A stretch of 64,000 nucleotides of DNA from Dorea_D hominis. Lineage in GTDB: Bacteria > Bacillota > Clostridia > Lachnospirales > Lachnospiraceae. How positions within the stretch are numbered: the first letter of the stretch is position 1; the number at the start of each line of letters is the position of its first letter. A model generated the notes under the pieces. It was not told where the DNA came from and made no database searches. It was given only the letters and a program-made list of their open reading frames with translations. Of this stretch, positions 42,562-52,180 are shown one piece after another. The translations under genes were made by a program, and so were the position numbers. The DNA lies in NCBI RefSeq assembly GCF_014287705.1, contig NZ_JACOOY010000019.1, positions 1 through 64,000 of the forward strand, given 5' to 3'.

Positions 42562-44046
42562 CTACTTCCGATCCAGTGTAAACCAGAATTCCACGCCATT
42601 TTCATAATTCTTCACACCATACTCCTGATGGAAGGATTCCATGATCGCTTTTACAATAGAAAGACCGATTCCATTACCACCATACTCTCTTGTATGCGCC
42701 TTATCCACTTTATAAAATTTATCCCAGATATGGTTAAGATCTTCTTCCGGGATCGGCGATCCTGTGTTAAACACTGTTACTTTCGCTCTGCTTTCCTCCA
42801 TATAAATCTTTACTTCCACAATCTTCTCTCCGTTCAGATGGTGGAAAGCATTGCTCATATAATTACGAATTACCTGTTCTACTTTGAATTCATCTGCCCA
42901 TACATAGACCGGTTCATCTCGCCGGAAGTTCACCGTAGCATTACCCTGCTGTGCCATGATATCCATACTCTGGATCACGCCTCTGATTACTGCTGTCAAA
43001 TCAAAACGTTCAAAAGTAATATCCTCATCGCCAAATTCCAGCTGGTTAAGCGTCAGCAGATTACGAACCATATTATTCATCTTGCTAGCTTCGTCAATAA
43101 TCACATCACAGTAAAAATCCATGCTTTCCGGATCGCTGGTCACGCCGTCCTTCAATCCTTCGGCATATCCCTGTATCAACGCCAGCGGCGTCTTTAATTC
43201 ATGGGATACATTTCCCAGAAAATCATTACGCATCTGTTCCAGTTTTTCTTTCTGTTCAATGTCTTTCTGCAAATTATTATTAGCACTCTTTAAGTCCGAA
43301 ATCGAGCGTTCCAGTTTCCACGACATCTGGTTGAAATTCTCGCCCAGTTCCGCGATCTCACTCGGTCCTCCTCCGGTATACTTCGCTTCAAAATCCTGAT
43401 TTGCCATCTTCTCTGATAATGTAGCCAGTTCTCTTACAGGCGCCGTCAGACGCTTTGAGAAAAACCATACAAGAATTGCGCAGATAATAAGCGCAGCAGC
43501 TCCGATGTAAAGGAGAAACCGATTCGATAGCTGTACGCTTTCTTTGATACTCTCCAATGGACTCCGGATCAGGAAAGTCTCACCGTCTGAGAATGTTCCC
43601 CACATTTCAATATACTCGGTCTGCGTCCACGGCTCTTTTGTCTGCCGGATCTGATAATTCTTTTTCTTTAAAAGAACTTTGCCATTTTTCTGTGCCTGAT
43701 TAAGAAGGTATCCCATCAGCTGCTTCCGGAGCAGATCTTTATCATGTACATTCGTTATAATACTCACATCATCCGAATCGGAATTCCTGTTATCCAACAC
43801 CAGAAATGATATATTATTCTTTTCTGCCATTTTCTGAATACGGTTAGATACCGTATTGTCTGTAATGTTGTCTTTTTTTATCGCCGTACGAAGTTCCTTG
43901 TACATTTTGATAAATTCAGTCTGCTTATTTCTTACATAATAAGGTTCCAGGAAACGTACATTTGTGATCCACATTGCGCCAATCATACAAACGATCATGC
44001 ATATAAATACAGCAATCATCTGCCTTTTAATCGACTGTTTTTTCAT
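42562..44046 (-). CDS. Sensor histidine kinase
   Basis: A 494-residue membrane kinase. Membrane helix 1 is at about 12-30, an extracytoplasmic domain runs to about 175, helix 2 follows, then a HAMP domain (RLTAPVRELATLSEKMANQDFE), a HisKA dimerisation helix with the phospho-histidine in NVSHELKTPLALIQGYAEGL, and HATPase_c with N box NYMSNAFHHL and G boxes (WDKFYKVD, GGNGIGLSIVK). It begins directly after the response-regulator stop (TAG then ATG), so it is co-translated. The stimulus is unknown; the architecture is that of cell-envelope sensors. Confidence 0.94.
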   Translation of the reverse strand: MKKQSIKRQMIAVFICMIVCMIGAMWITNVRFLEPYYVRNKQTEFIKMYKELRTAIKKDNITDNTVSNRIQKMAEKNNISFLVLDNRNSDSDDVSIITNVHDKDLLRKQLMGYLLNQAQKNGKVLLKKKNYQIRQTKEPWTQTEYIEMWGTFSDGETFLIRSPLESIKESVQLSNRFLLYIGAAALIICAILVWFFSKRLTAPVRELATLSEKMANQDFEAKYTGGGPSEIAELGENFNQMSWKLERSISDLKSANNNLQKDIEQKEKLEQMRNDFLGNVSHELKTPLALIQGYAEGLKDGVTSDPESMDFYCDVIIDEASKMNNMVRNLLTLNQLEFGDEDITFERFDLTAVIRGVIQSMDIMAQQGNATVNFRRDEPVYVWADEFKVEQVIRNYMSNAFHHLNGEKIVEVKIYMEESRAKVTVFNTGSPIPEEDLNHIWDKFYKVDKAHTREYGGNGIGLSIVKAIMESFHQEYGVKNYENGVEFWFTLDRK

Positions 44047-44727
44047 CTATTCCACCTCGAATTTGTAGCCCATACCCCAGATGGTTTTGATATAATTGCC
44101 TTTGTCGCCTAATTTATTCCGAAGTTTCTTTACATGCGTATCAATCGTTCTTGCATCTCCGAAATAATCATAATTCCACACATTGTTCAGGATTTTCTCT
44201 CTGGACAACGCAATTCCCTGATTTTCTACAAAATAAGTAAGTAATTCAAATTCTTTGAAACTCAGGTCGATCTCTTTGCCATCGATCTTGACCATATGTG
44301 CCGATTTGTCAATCTCAATTCCGCCTGCATCCATTACAGAAGAAGCATCTATGCCATGTGTTCTGCGAAGTACCGCTTCTACACGGGCAACGAGGATCTT
44401 CGGGCTGAACGGTTTGGAAATATATTCATCAATCCCGAGATCAAATCCCTGCAGTTCATCCCGCTCTTCCGATCTTGCTGTCAGCATAATAATCGGCACT
44501 TTGGAACTCTGTCTTACTTCCCGGCATACCTGCCATCCATCCATCTTCGGCATCATCACATCCAGAATAATCAGAGCAATCTCTTTCTCTTCATAGAAAA
44601 TCTCCATCGCTTCCATTCCGTCTCCGGCTTCAAGTACTTCAAATCCTTCTCTTTCAAGAAAGTCTTTTACAAGCTTCCTCATCCTGCTCTCATCATCTAC
44701 TACCAGTATTTTGATCTTATCCATCAA
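44047..44727 (-). CDS. OmpR/PhoB-family response regulator
   Basis: A 226-residue regulator with a receiver domain (acidic pair DDE near residue 11, phospho-acceptor D in LIILDVMMPKMDGW, T in MLTARSEERDE, K in ISKPFSP) and a C-terminal winged helix (SFKEFELLTYF, ILNNVWNYDYFGDARTIDTHVKKLRNKLG). It forms an operon with the kinase downstream. Confidence 0.95.
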   Translation of the reverse strand: MMDKIKILVVDDESRMRKLVKDFLEREGFEVLEAGDGMEAMEIFYEEKEIALIILDVMMPKMDGWQVCREVRQSSKVPIIMLTARSEERDELQGFDLGIDEYISKPFSPKILVARVEAVLRRTHGIDASSVMDAGGIEIDKSAHMVKIDGKEIDLSFKEFELLTYFVENQGIALSREKILNNVWNYDYFGDARTIDTHVKKLRNKLGDKGNYIKTIWGMGYKFEVE

Positions 44728-44781
44728 AAACCCTCCTTCTTTGTATCTTATACTACCAAAAAAGTTTGTCTGTTCTGTGAA

Positions 44782-45021
44782 TTAATCTTCCTGTATTCCA
44801 AGGATCTCCGCAAGTACTTCAATAATGATCTCATTCGTGCAGGACTTGATATATCCCATCATATGAAGAGAAATCTCATCCTGTTTCTGTGCCTCTGAAA
44901 GAGAATCATCATGCTTCGTCTGATCGATAAGCTGGATGAGCTGCGGTGTCAGATCTTCGTAAGTATCCAGCGTCTTCTGTGTTACCATTTTCCGTAAATC
45001 TTCTTTTTTTACCGGTACCAT
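44782..45021 (-). CDS. Small soluble protein of unknown function
   Basis: A 79-residue protein starting at the ATG at 45021 (MVPVKKEDLRKMV), preceded by GGGAGGAACACGA; a longer frame upstream would run into smpB. The sequence is predicted helical and acidic, with a histidine/methionine patch (EISLHMMGYIKSCTNEIIIEVLAEILGIQED). I do not recognise a family. It follows smpB by 22 bp and is probably the last gene of the rnr-smpB transcript. Confidence 0.75.
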   Translation of the reverse strand: MVPVKKEDLRKMVTQKTLDTYEDLTPQLIQLIDQTKHDDSLSEAQKQDEISLHMMGYIKSCTNEIIIEVLAEILGIQED

Positions 45022-45043
45022 TCGTGTTCCTCCCTTTCGTGCA

Positions 45044-45514
45044 CTATACGCGAAGATTCCGCACTTTGAAATCTCTCTGCGCTTCTCTCTTCTGGTCTTT
45101 CTTCGCAATATCCTGTCGTTTGTCGTACAGTTTCTTACCTTTGGCAAGACCGATTTCTACTTTTACAAGACTGCCTTTGAAATAAACTTTGAGCGGCACG
45201 ATCGCCATTCCTTTTTCTTTTGTCTTACCGATCAGTTTATTGATCTCTGATTTGTGCATCAGAAGTTTCCGTACACGAAGCGGATCTTTATTAAAAATAT
45301 TTCCCTTCTCATATGGACTGATATGCATGCCGTAAATAAACACTTCTCCGTTTTCAATACGGATAAAGGATTCTTTGATACTGCATTTTCCCATACGCAG
45401 GGACTTTACTTCTGTTCCATGAAGCGCAATTCCTGTTTCAAAATTCTCTAATATAAAATAATCATGGTATGCTTTTTTATTATTGGCAATCATCTTGCCA
45501 TTTGCCTTAGCCAT
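45044..45514 (-). CDS. smpB: SsrA-binding protein SmpB
   Basis: Binds tmRNA and escorts it to stalled ribosomes. The 156-residue protein starts at the ATG at 45514 (MAKANGKMIANNKKA) and shows the OB-fold segments YFILENFETGIALHGTEVKSLR and the C-terminal KGKKLYDKRQDIAKKDQKRE tail that enters the mRNA channel. The start overlaps the rnr stop by 8 bp. The ssrA gene, often just downstream, is not seen here. Confidence 0.96.
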   Translation of the reverse strand: MAKANGKMIANNKKAYHDYFILENFETGIALHGTEVKSLRMGKCSIKESFIRIENGEVFIYGMHISPYEKGNIFNKDPLRVRKLLMHKSEINKLIGKTKEKGMAIVPLKVYFKGSLVKVEIGLAKGKKLYDKRQDIAKKDQKREAQRDFKVRNLRV

Positions 45515-47654
45515 CCTGTTTTTCCCCTTCCCTTGCAAATTTGAAATCGATTGTCCGTAAGAATCTGTCTGTATCCAGTACACAGATTCTCACACGCTGT
45601 CCAAGCTTATAAGTCTTTCCTGTATGCATGCCGACCATCTCATGCCGTTCTTCATAATACTCATAATGATCGTCTGTCATGTTTACGACATGTACCAATC
45701 CCTCTATCGTATTCTCCAGTTCTACATATACGCCCCACTTCGTAATACCGGAAACCACGCCATCAAAGTATTCACCGCTATGTTTTTCCATGTATTCCGT
45801 CTTTTTCAGCTTGACCGTCTCACGCTCTGCCTCTTCTGCTCTTCTCTCCATCTCACTAGACTGTTTTGTCACTTCTTCAAGGATTGCTTCATAATGCGCA
45901 CGTTTTTCCGGTGTCATCCTGCCTCTTAAATTATCCTTGATGATCCTATGGATCTGAAGATCCGGATATCTCCTTATCGGTGACGTGAAATGGGTATAAT
46001 AGGAAGCTGCTAGCCCGAAATGTCCGGCATTTTCCGGTGTATATTTTGCCTGTTTCATAGACCTTAATGCCAGACGGCTGATCATTGGCTCTTCCGGTGT
46101 GCCTTCAACTTTGCCAAGCAATTTTTGTATTTCTTTTGGTCGAATTTCATTTACGCCAAGATGCATGGAATATCCAAAATTATTGATAAACAGCGCAAGT
46201 GCCTGCATCTTTTCCTCATCCGGTGCTTCGTGCACACGGTATACAAATGGCAGCTCCTGCCAGTAATAGTCTTCTGCCACTGTTTCATTTGCCAGCAGCA
46301 TGAAATCCTCAATCAGCTTCGTAGCCACATTTCTCTCATATGCACGAATCTCAACCGGTCTGCCTTTTTCATCCAGAATTACTTTTGCTTCCGGAAAATC
46401 AAAATCAATCGCTCCACGCTGTTTTCTGTGTGCTCTTAAGATTCCCGATAACGTTTCCATCTGTCTGAACATCGGGACCAGTTCTTCGTATTTTCTGCAC
46501 TCTTCCTCGTCCTCTTCTGTCAGGATCTTATTTACACTGGTATAACTCATTCTCCGGTCTACATGGATCACCGTCTCAGTGATTTCGTGATCAATCACAA
46601 CACCCTTCGGGCTGACTGTCATAATACAGCTCAGTGCCAGTCTGTCTTCTCCTGCATTCAGCGAACAGATCCCATTGGACAATGTCTGTGGAAGCATCGG
46701 TATCACACGGTCTGCCAGATATACACTTGTTCCACGCTTCAAGGCTTCTCGATCCAGTGCACTGTTCTCCTGCACATAATTTGTCACATCTGCAATGTGA
46801 ACGCCGAGAATATAATTCTCTCCTTCTTTTACAAGCGAAACTGCATCATCCAAATCTTTCGCATCTTCTCCGTCAATGGTAACCATCTGCCAGTTTCTTA
46901 AGTCCTTGCGCCCCACGCGGTCTGCCTCACTGACCGGCTTAGCCACGCGCTCTGCCTGGTTCAGCACTTTCTCCGGAAATTCTGTCGGCAGATTGTAGCC
47001 TTTGGCGATCGACAAAATATCTGTTCCCGGCTCATTTGCATAGCCAAGAACTTCTGTAATCTCTCCTTCCGGTTTATGTCTGTCATCCCCGTAGGAAGTA
47101 AGCTTCACGACAACCTTCTGTCCATCCAATGCACTTTTATCCTTTTCCGCCGGTACAAATATATCCTTTAATATCTTCAAATTATCCGGAAGCACAAATC
47201 CATAGCTTTTTCCTTTACGCTTATGATAAAGCCCTACGACGGTCTTAAGCTCATGCTCCAGAACTTTTGTGATCTTGCCTTCCTTACTTCGCCCCTGTGG
47301 AGAACGGATAATCGTAAACTCAACCACATCGCCGTCCAGCGCACCACCTGCATTCTCCTCAGCGATAAACGTATCGTCCGGATCGTCTTCTACTACAACA
47401 AAGCCGAAGCCACGCTGATTAGCACGGTATCTTCCTCTCAGTTTCTTCGCCTCTCCTTTGCAGTATTTCCCACGCTTGGAAAGATATATTTTTCCTTCTT
47501 CTTCCAGCTCTTCCAGAATCATACGAAGAGCATCTCTGTCCTCTTTTGCAACTTGCAGAAGGACTGCAAGTTCTTTAAATTTCATAGGTGTATACAAATC
47601 GTCACAGATCAGATCGTGCACAACCTTTTTTCTTTTTTCAAATGTTTTATCCAC
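45507..47654 (-). CDS. rnr: Ribonuclease R
   Basis: Processive 3'-5' exoribonuclease. The 715 residues contain an N-terminal winged helix and cold-shock domains, the RNB catalytic domain with the acidic cluster DGEDAKDLDDA, the RNB end motif TSPIRRYPDLQIHR, and a C-terminal S1 domain (FDGVVSGITKWGVYVELEN). It overlaps smpB; RNase R degrades the mRNAs released by trans-translation, so the pairing is functional. A terminator separates it from secG upstream. Confidence 0.97.
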   Translation of the reverse strand: MDKTFEKRKKVVHDLICDDLYTPMKFKELAVLLQVAKEDRDALRMILEELEEEGKIYLSKRGKYCKGEAKKLRGRYRANQRGFGFVVVEDDPDDTFIAEENAGGALDGDVVEFTIIRSPQGRSKEGKITKVLEHELKTVVGLYHKRKGKSYGFVLPDNLKILKDIFVPAEKDKSALDGQKVVVKLTSYGDDRHKPEGEITEVLGYANEPGTDILSIAKGYNLPTEFPEKVLNQAERVAKPVSEADRVGRKDLRNWQMVTIDGEDAKDLDDAVSLVKEGENYILGVHIADVTNYVQENSALDREALKRGTSVYLADRVIPMLPQTLSNGICSLNAGEDRLALSCIMTVSPKGVVIDHEITETVIHVDRRMSYTSVNKILTEEDEEECRKYEELVPMFRQMETLSGILRAHRKQRGAIDFDFPEAKVILDEKGRPVEIRAYERNVATKLIEDFMLLANETVAEDYYWQELPFVYRVHEAPDEEKMQALALFINNFGYSMHLGVNEIRPKEIQKLLGKVEGTPEEPMISRLALRSMKQAKYTPENAGHFGLAASYYTHFTSPIRRYPDLQIHRIIKDNLRGRMTPEKRAHYEAILEEVTKQSSEMERRAEEAERETVKLKKTEYMEKHSGEYFDGVVSGITKWGVYVELENTIEGLVHVVNMTDDHYEYYEERHEMVGMHTGKTYKLGQRVRICVLDTDRFLRTIDFKFAREGEKQDG

Positions 47655-47690
47655 GTCTTACAAATCCTCCATAAATCCATTTAATATTAG

Positions 47691-47718
47691 AAAAAAGGCA
47701 CTCCCATACAGGAGTGCC
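47691..47718 (-). terminator. Terminator of secG
   Basis: Perfect 8-bp stem (47697-47704 with 47711-47718, GGCACTCC/GGAGTGCC), a 6-base loop, and six T residues on the minus strand. It is 29 bp after the secG stop. Confidence 0.85.
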
Positions 47719-47746
47719 CTACCCATTCATTCTCATCATCTGCAAT

Positions 47747-47992
47747 CTACGCAAATACTTTTAAATTCAACACTGCTGCCAGCACAATAAAAAGAATCGC
47801 AAGTATCTTCGTACCTCTTACAAGTGCTCCTTCCATAGAACGTCCCTTGTTCTGTCCCCAGTATGTGTCTGTTGACATACCTCCGATAGAACCAAGTCCC
47901 TGTGTCTTACCTTCCTGCATCAACACGATAGCTGATAATGCGATACAATCTATTGCAAATATAATCATTAAAATCGTTTTTAAAATATCCAT
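47747..47992 (-). CDS. secG: Preprotein translocase subunit SecG
   Basis: Small subunit of the SecYEG channel. The start is the ATG at 47992 (MDILKTILMII), with GGAGGTG upstream. The 81 residues have two membrane helices joined by the typical loop with QEGKTQGLGSIGG and a polar stretch (YWGQNKGRSMEG). It is followed by a terminator and precedes rnr, an order common in Firmicutes. Confidence 0.93.
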   Translation of the reverse strand: MDILKTILMIIFAIDCIALSAIVLMQEGKTQGLGSIGGMSTDTYWGQNKGRSMEGALVRGTKILAILFIVLAAVLNLKVFA

Positions 47993-48078
47993 CCCTTTAC
48001 ACCTCCTGCGGATAAACCATGTATATTTTATCATAGAGGCGGTAGATTCGCAAGCTTTATTTTCTGGTTTTCCTGTGA

Positions 48079-49428
48079 TTAATTCCGCGTTTTTGTAGGA
48101 TACTGTGCAATCTCTCCCAGCCGTTCCTCAATCCGCAGTAACTGGTTATATTTTTCTACCCGCTCCATTCTGCACGGTGCTCCGGTTTTAATCTGTCCTG
48201 CCTGAAATGCAACCGCAATATCTGCGATCATCGTATCCGCAGTTTCTCCTGATCGGTGTGATATGATTGTCTGATATCCGGCGCGCTTTGCCAGTTCAAT
48301 CGCATCAAACGCTTCTGTTAGCGTCCCGATCTGATTTACTTTGATCAGAATCGCATTTGCAACTTTTTTCCTGATTCCTTTTTTCAGCCTCTTCGTATTT
48401 GTCACAAACAAGTCGTCCCCCACAAGCTGTGTATGAAGCCCAAGCCTTGTCGTAATCAGTTCCCAGCCATCCCAATCTTCTTCGTCCAGTGGATCTTCCA
48501 GCGATACAATCGGAAAACGTTCCAGAAGCTCTTCGTAATAATCAATGAGTTCCTCAGATGACCGGACGCAAGGTTTCCCCTGCATCTTTCCTTCTCCTTC
48601 AAATACATACTTCTGAAAAGTAGAATCATACAGTTCGCTCGCTGCCACATCCAGTGCAAACGTAATATGCTGTCCCGGTTCATATCCGGCACGCCGCACT
48701 GCTTTTTCCATCCATTCCAACACGGTCCCGGCATCCGGAAGATTCGGTGCAAACCCGCCTTCGTCACCGACCGCAGTGCTTAATCCTTCTTCTTTCAGGA
48801 TCTTTTTCAGCATCTGATACACTTCCGCACACATCCTTAATCCTTCCTTATATGTCTCTGCTCCAGATGGTACGATCATAAATTCCTGGATATCGATCGT
48901 ATTGTCGGCATGTTTTCCTCCATTCATAATATTCATCATCGGAACCGGAAGCATCTTCACATTTACACCGCCCAGATATGAATACAGCGGTATGCCAAGT
49001 GAATTTGCAGCCGCTCTTGCAACTGCCATGGATACTCCAAGCATTGCATTGGCTCCCAGATTGGATTTATCTTTCGTTCCGTCCAGTTTTTTCAGCATCT
49101 CATCGACTGCTGCCTGATCAAAAACATTCATCCCAATCACCGCCGGTGCAATTCTGGAATTTACATGGTCTACTGCCAGCTCCACTCCCATACCGCCGTA
49201 TCGTTCTTTTGTATGTTTTATTCCCGGTTTCTTTTCCAGGTTCTTCTCCCTTTGCCTGCCATCCCTTAGTTCCACGACCTCATAACGCCCGGTCGATGCA
49301 CCGGACGGCACAGACGCCCTGCCACAAAATTCATCCGCCGCAAGCACTTCTACTTCTACAGTCGGATTACCTCTGGAGTCCAGGATTTCTCTTGCGTACA
49401 AATCCGTGATCGGTAAATATTTGTACAT
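48079..49428 (-). CDS. eno: Enolase
   Basis: Interconverts 2-phosphoglycerate and phosphoenolpyruvate. The 449 residues contain SGASTG near 42, GDEGGFAPNLP with the catalytic glutamate, the Mg ligands in ALDVAAS, SLEDPL and VGDDL, the catalytic lysine in ILIKVNQIGT, and SHRSGETADT. It ends 86 bp before secG. Slightly longer than the usual 430-435, with the extra at the C terminus and around residue 60. Confidence 0.96.
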   Translation of the reverse strand: MYKYLPITDLYAREILDSRGNPTVEVEVLAADEFCGRASVPSGASTGRYEVVELRDGRQREKNLEKKPGIKHTKERYGGMGVELAVDHVNSRIAPAVIGMNVFDQAAVDEMLKKLDGTKDKSNLGANAMLGVSMAVARAAANSLGIPLYSYLGGVNVKMLPVPMMNIMNGGKHADNTIDIQEFMIVPSGAETYKEGLRMCAEVYQMLKKILKEEGLSTAVGDEGGFAPNLPDAGTVLEWMEKAVRRAGYEPGQHITFALDVAASELYDSTFQKYVFEGEGKMQGKPCVRSSEELIDYYEELLERFPIVSLEDPLDEEDWDGWELITTRLGLHTQLVGDDLFVTNTKRLKKGIRKKVANAILIKVNQIGTLTEAFDAIELAKRAGYQTIISHRSGETADTMIADIAVAFQAGQIKTGAPCRMERVEKYNQLLRIEERLGEIAQYPTKTRN

Positions 49429-49465
49429 GTTTTTTCCTCCTTACAGAGGATATTATGCACCGGTT

Positions 49466-50839
49466 TTACGTTTCTGATACACCCGGACGTGCATGAACTT
49501 TCCGTCGCACAAAATAAAAACAGATGACCTGAAGCACAATCGTTATCATCCATGATACCGGATAAGAAATAAATAAAATATCCAGTGAACGGTGGTTCGG
49601 GAAGATTCCAAAGATCCATACAATTCTCGTACCTACTGTTCCTATGATTGACAGGATCATCGGCACAGATGAATATCCCATACCACGAAGAGCTCCCGGA
49701 AGGAGATCCATGATGCCACACAGAAAATAAGTAAGTGTCGTATAAGTCAGAACTTCCATTCCACAACTGATAACCCGCGGATTCGTTGTATATATTTTCA
49801 GTACCTCCGGTCCGAAGAAATACATTCCACCGCCAAGAATCAGCATAACTGCAACCGATAAGATTATACAGTCAAACAGTACCCGATCCATTCTCTTCCA
49901 TTTACCGACTCCGTAATTCTGGCTTGTAAAACTCATACATGCCTGTGTGATCGAGTTCGTTGACACATACAGGAATCCAAACAAATTGTTGGCTGCTGTA
50001 TACCCTGCCATTGCAATTGAACCAAAAGAGTTTACCGAAGATTGTAATAATGCGTTGGAAAAATTAATAACTGTGCTCTGGATTCCCGCCGGCAGTCCTA
50101 CCTGGAAAATCTGCTGCACATAGCAGCCACGGATCTTAAGATCTCTGAAACGTAACTGATAACTTGCCTGTGACCGTTGCAGACAGCGAAGCACAAGCGC
50201 ACAGGAAATTCCCTGCGCAGTAACAGTTGCGATTGCCACTCCGGCAACGCCCAGATGAAAAGCAATAACGAGAAAAAGATTCAGACACGCATTGACAACA
50301 CCTGATACGATCAGGAACAACAATGGCCGCTTTGTATCTCCGACTGCACGAAGGATCGCCGCACCATAGTTATACAGCATAAAAAATGGCATCCCGGCAA
50401 AATAAATCCGCATATATAAAGTGGACTGACCGATAACATCATCCGGTGTTCCCATAAGTTCCAACGCACCTCTGGCAAAAAAGATACCGACAAACAGCAT
50501 TACTACACCGCTTATAAGCGCCAGCATAATCGCTGTATGTACCGTTTCCGACATTTCTTTATCTTTTTGTGCTGCATAGAATCTTGCTGCGAGCACATTT
50601 GCCCCAAGTGATATTCCGATAAATAAATTCGTAAAAATATTAATAAGTGCTGTTGTTGAACCGACAGCTGCCAGTGCCTGACTTCCGCTGAATCTTCCAA
50701 CCACAATAATATCTACCGCATTAAACAAAAGCTGTAAGATTCCGGACAAAATTAACGGCACAGAAAAAGAAATCAATTTGTCCATAATGGTTCCATTGCA
50801 CATATCAATTTCATATTTATTCTTTTTCAATTGATTCAC
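49466..50839 (-). CDS. MATE-family efflux transporter
   Basis: A 457-residue multidrug and toxin extrusion antiporter with twelve predicted membrane helices in two six-helix halves. Family motifs: PLILSGILQLLFNAVDIIVVGRFSGSQALAAVGSTT in helix 1-2 and a second-half repeat with GYTAANNLFGFLYV. The substrate is not predictable. The gene follows a decayed region (50840-51196) and is 37 bp upstream of eno. Confidence 0.92.
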   Translation of the reverse strand: MNQLKKNKYEIDMCNGTIMDKLISFSVPLILSGILQLLFNAVDIIVVGRFSGSQALAAVGSTTALINIFTNLFIGISLGANVLAARFYAAQKDKEMSETVHTAIMLALISGVVMLFVGIFFARGALELMGTPDDVIGQSTLYMRIYFAGMPFFMLYNYGAAILRAVGDTKRPLLFLIVSGVVNACLNLFLVIAFHLGVAGVAIATVTAQGISCALVLRCLQRSQASYQLRFRDLKIRGCYVQQIFQVGLPAGIQSTVINFSNALLQSSVNSFGSIAMAGYTAANNLFGFLYVSTNSITQACMSFTSQNYGVGKWKRMDRVLFDCIILSVAVMLILGGGMYFFGPEVLKIYTTNPRVISCGMEVLTYTTLTYFLCGIMDLLPGALRGMGYSSVPMILSIIGTVGTRIVWIFGIFPNHRSLDILFISYPVSWMITIVLQVICFYFVRRKVHARPGVSET

Positions 50840-50926
50840 CTCTCCTTTAGATTTTCAATTACTCATACCGCAATAAGTATAACACTTCTGTTTTACTTCT
50901 GTAAACCAGCATCACTTGTTCACACT

Positions 50927-51196
50927 TTAACCGGCCAGCACATGATCCAGCGGTGTATCTTCCCGAGGTGAAAATCATCTTTTTTTAAACACGTAACATT
51001 CCGGCAACACATTCCAGCAGAGTCAGAGACAGCATAACATTGATGATACGGAAATTACCGGAAAGCAGAGTTCCTTCTCCACTTCTTTGATCGCACTGGA
51101 AAGGCTGGGTTGTGAAATATGCAATTCCCGCGCGGCTTCACTGATCGAGCCTTTCTCTGCCACTGTAAGAATATATTTTAAATGTTGTAATGTCAT
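50927..51196 (-). pseudogene. LysR-family stump and decayed coding remnants
   Basis: The minus strand from the ATG at 51196 encodes a clean LysR helix-turn-helix (MTLQHLKYILTVAEKGSISE, then AARELHISQPSLSSAIKEVEKEL) and stops at 51023 after 57 residues, far short of the family length of about 295. Past the break near 51070, another frame reads TLLSGNFRIINVMLSLTLLE then CVAGMLRV-stop, like the end of a membrane protein, and a third gives PREDTPLDHVLAG-stop (ending 50927). This looks like a deletion that fused the LysR head to remnants of other genes. The start lies one base after the DegV stop. The short peptide could still be made. Confidence 0.6.
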
Positions 51197-51197
51197 A

Positions 51198-52061
51198 TTA
51201 TCCTTCCCTGCAGATTCCTACCACGCCAAATGCTCCCGGACCTCCGTGACAGGTGATCACACCCCCGGTACGCACCCATGTGATTTTCTTCACACCACAC
51301 TCTTTTGCGGCATTTTCTGCAATTTCTTTTGTATGTTCATCCATTCCCGGAGACCAGATCAGATACAATTCACTAAGATCCAGTTTCTGTTCTTTGATAT
51401 ATTCCGGGATTACTTTTACTGCAATCTTCTTCATTTTGCCACGATGCTTCTTCGTTGCCTGCAAATATCCATCCAGGATCTCAATCTGTGGATGCAGTTT
51501 TAACAACTCTCCTGCAATTGCCGCACCATTGCTGACTCTTCCGCCTGCTCTTAAGAATTTCAATGTATCAGGTATAAAACACATATGTACACTTGCTGAA
51601 ATCTTCTCCGCCGCTTCTTTCGCCTCAGAAAGTGTCCACTCCGGATGCGCCTTAATTGCTTTTGCGGTTTCAACCACCACCATATACTGACCTGCTGCCA
51701 CATGTTTTGTATCCACACAGGCAATTCTTTCAATATCATCTGTATCAATTGCAATCTGGGCGCTCTGGTAAGAACAGGTTGTCACTGCTGAATATGCCAG
51801 ATATAAAAGCTCACACTCCGGATCTTCCTCTCTGATTTCTGCGATTACACGCCGGAAATCTTCCGGTACGCTTCCACTTGTCCGTGGCAACTCACCGGTC
51901 TTCTCATAATACGCATAGATTTCTTCTGCCGGAAATGTTCCGTCATCCTTCGTATCTTTTCCAAAGGAGACGTGCATCGGCACTAATTTTATCCCATATT
52001 CTTTCGCCACTTCTTCTGTTATATCCGAACCCGTCTCGGCTAAAATCACAATCTTGCTCAT
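51198..52061 (-). CDS. DegV-family fatty-acid-binding protein
   Basis: A 287-residue DegV (FakB-like) protein that binds a fatty acid for phosphorylation by FakA. It begins IVILAETGSDITEEVAKEYGIKLVPMHVSFG and contains the lipid-binding TSGSVPEDF motif and a C-terminal RTGGVITCHGGPGAFGVVGI. It is divergent from the TetR gene, and the shared promoter region contains a strong palindrome, so it is a likely TetR target. Confidence 0.93.
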   Translation of the reverse strand: MSKIVILAETGSDITEEVAKEYGIKLVPMHVSFGKDTKDDGTFPAEEIYAYYEKTGELPRTSGSVPEDFRRVIAEIREEDPECELLYLAYSAVTTCSYQSAQIAIDTDDIERIACVDTKHVAAGQYMVVVETAKAIKAHPEWTLSEAKEAAEKISASVHMCFIPDTLKFLRAGGRVSNGAAIAGELLKLHPQIEILDGYLQATKKHRGKMKKIAVKVIPEYIKEQKLDLSELYLIWSPGMDEHTKEIAENAAKECGVKKITWVRTGGVITCHGGPGAFGVVGICREG

Positions 52062-52111
52062 TCTAAATAATTTCCCTTCATCTTTATCACGTAGTTTTTA
52101 TTACTACATTT

Positions 52112-52143
52112 AATTGTATCTCATACATATCTGTGATACAATT
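52112..52143. promoter_or_regulatory. Divergent degV-tetR promoters inside a TetR-type palindrome
   Basis: AATTGTATCTCA (52112-52123) and TGTGATACAATT (52132-52143) form 12-bp arms with one mismatch around an 8-bp centre. Because of the symmetry each strand reads TTGTAT-N16-TACAAT, a fair -35/-10 pair, giving overlapping divergent promoters for the DegV gene (start 52061) and the TetR gene (start 52181). A bound repressor dimer would block both. Confidence 0.6.
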
Positions 52144-52180
52144 TACAAAAGACGTGAAAGTGTAAGAAAGGAGCCTTCTC

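Noticed and set aside
45515..45583. Longer SmpB from inside rnr
   Set aside because: The conserved SmpB start MAKANGKMIANNKK is at 45514, with an 8-bp overlap with rnr typical of coupled genes.
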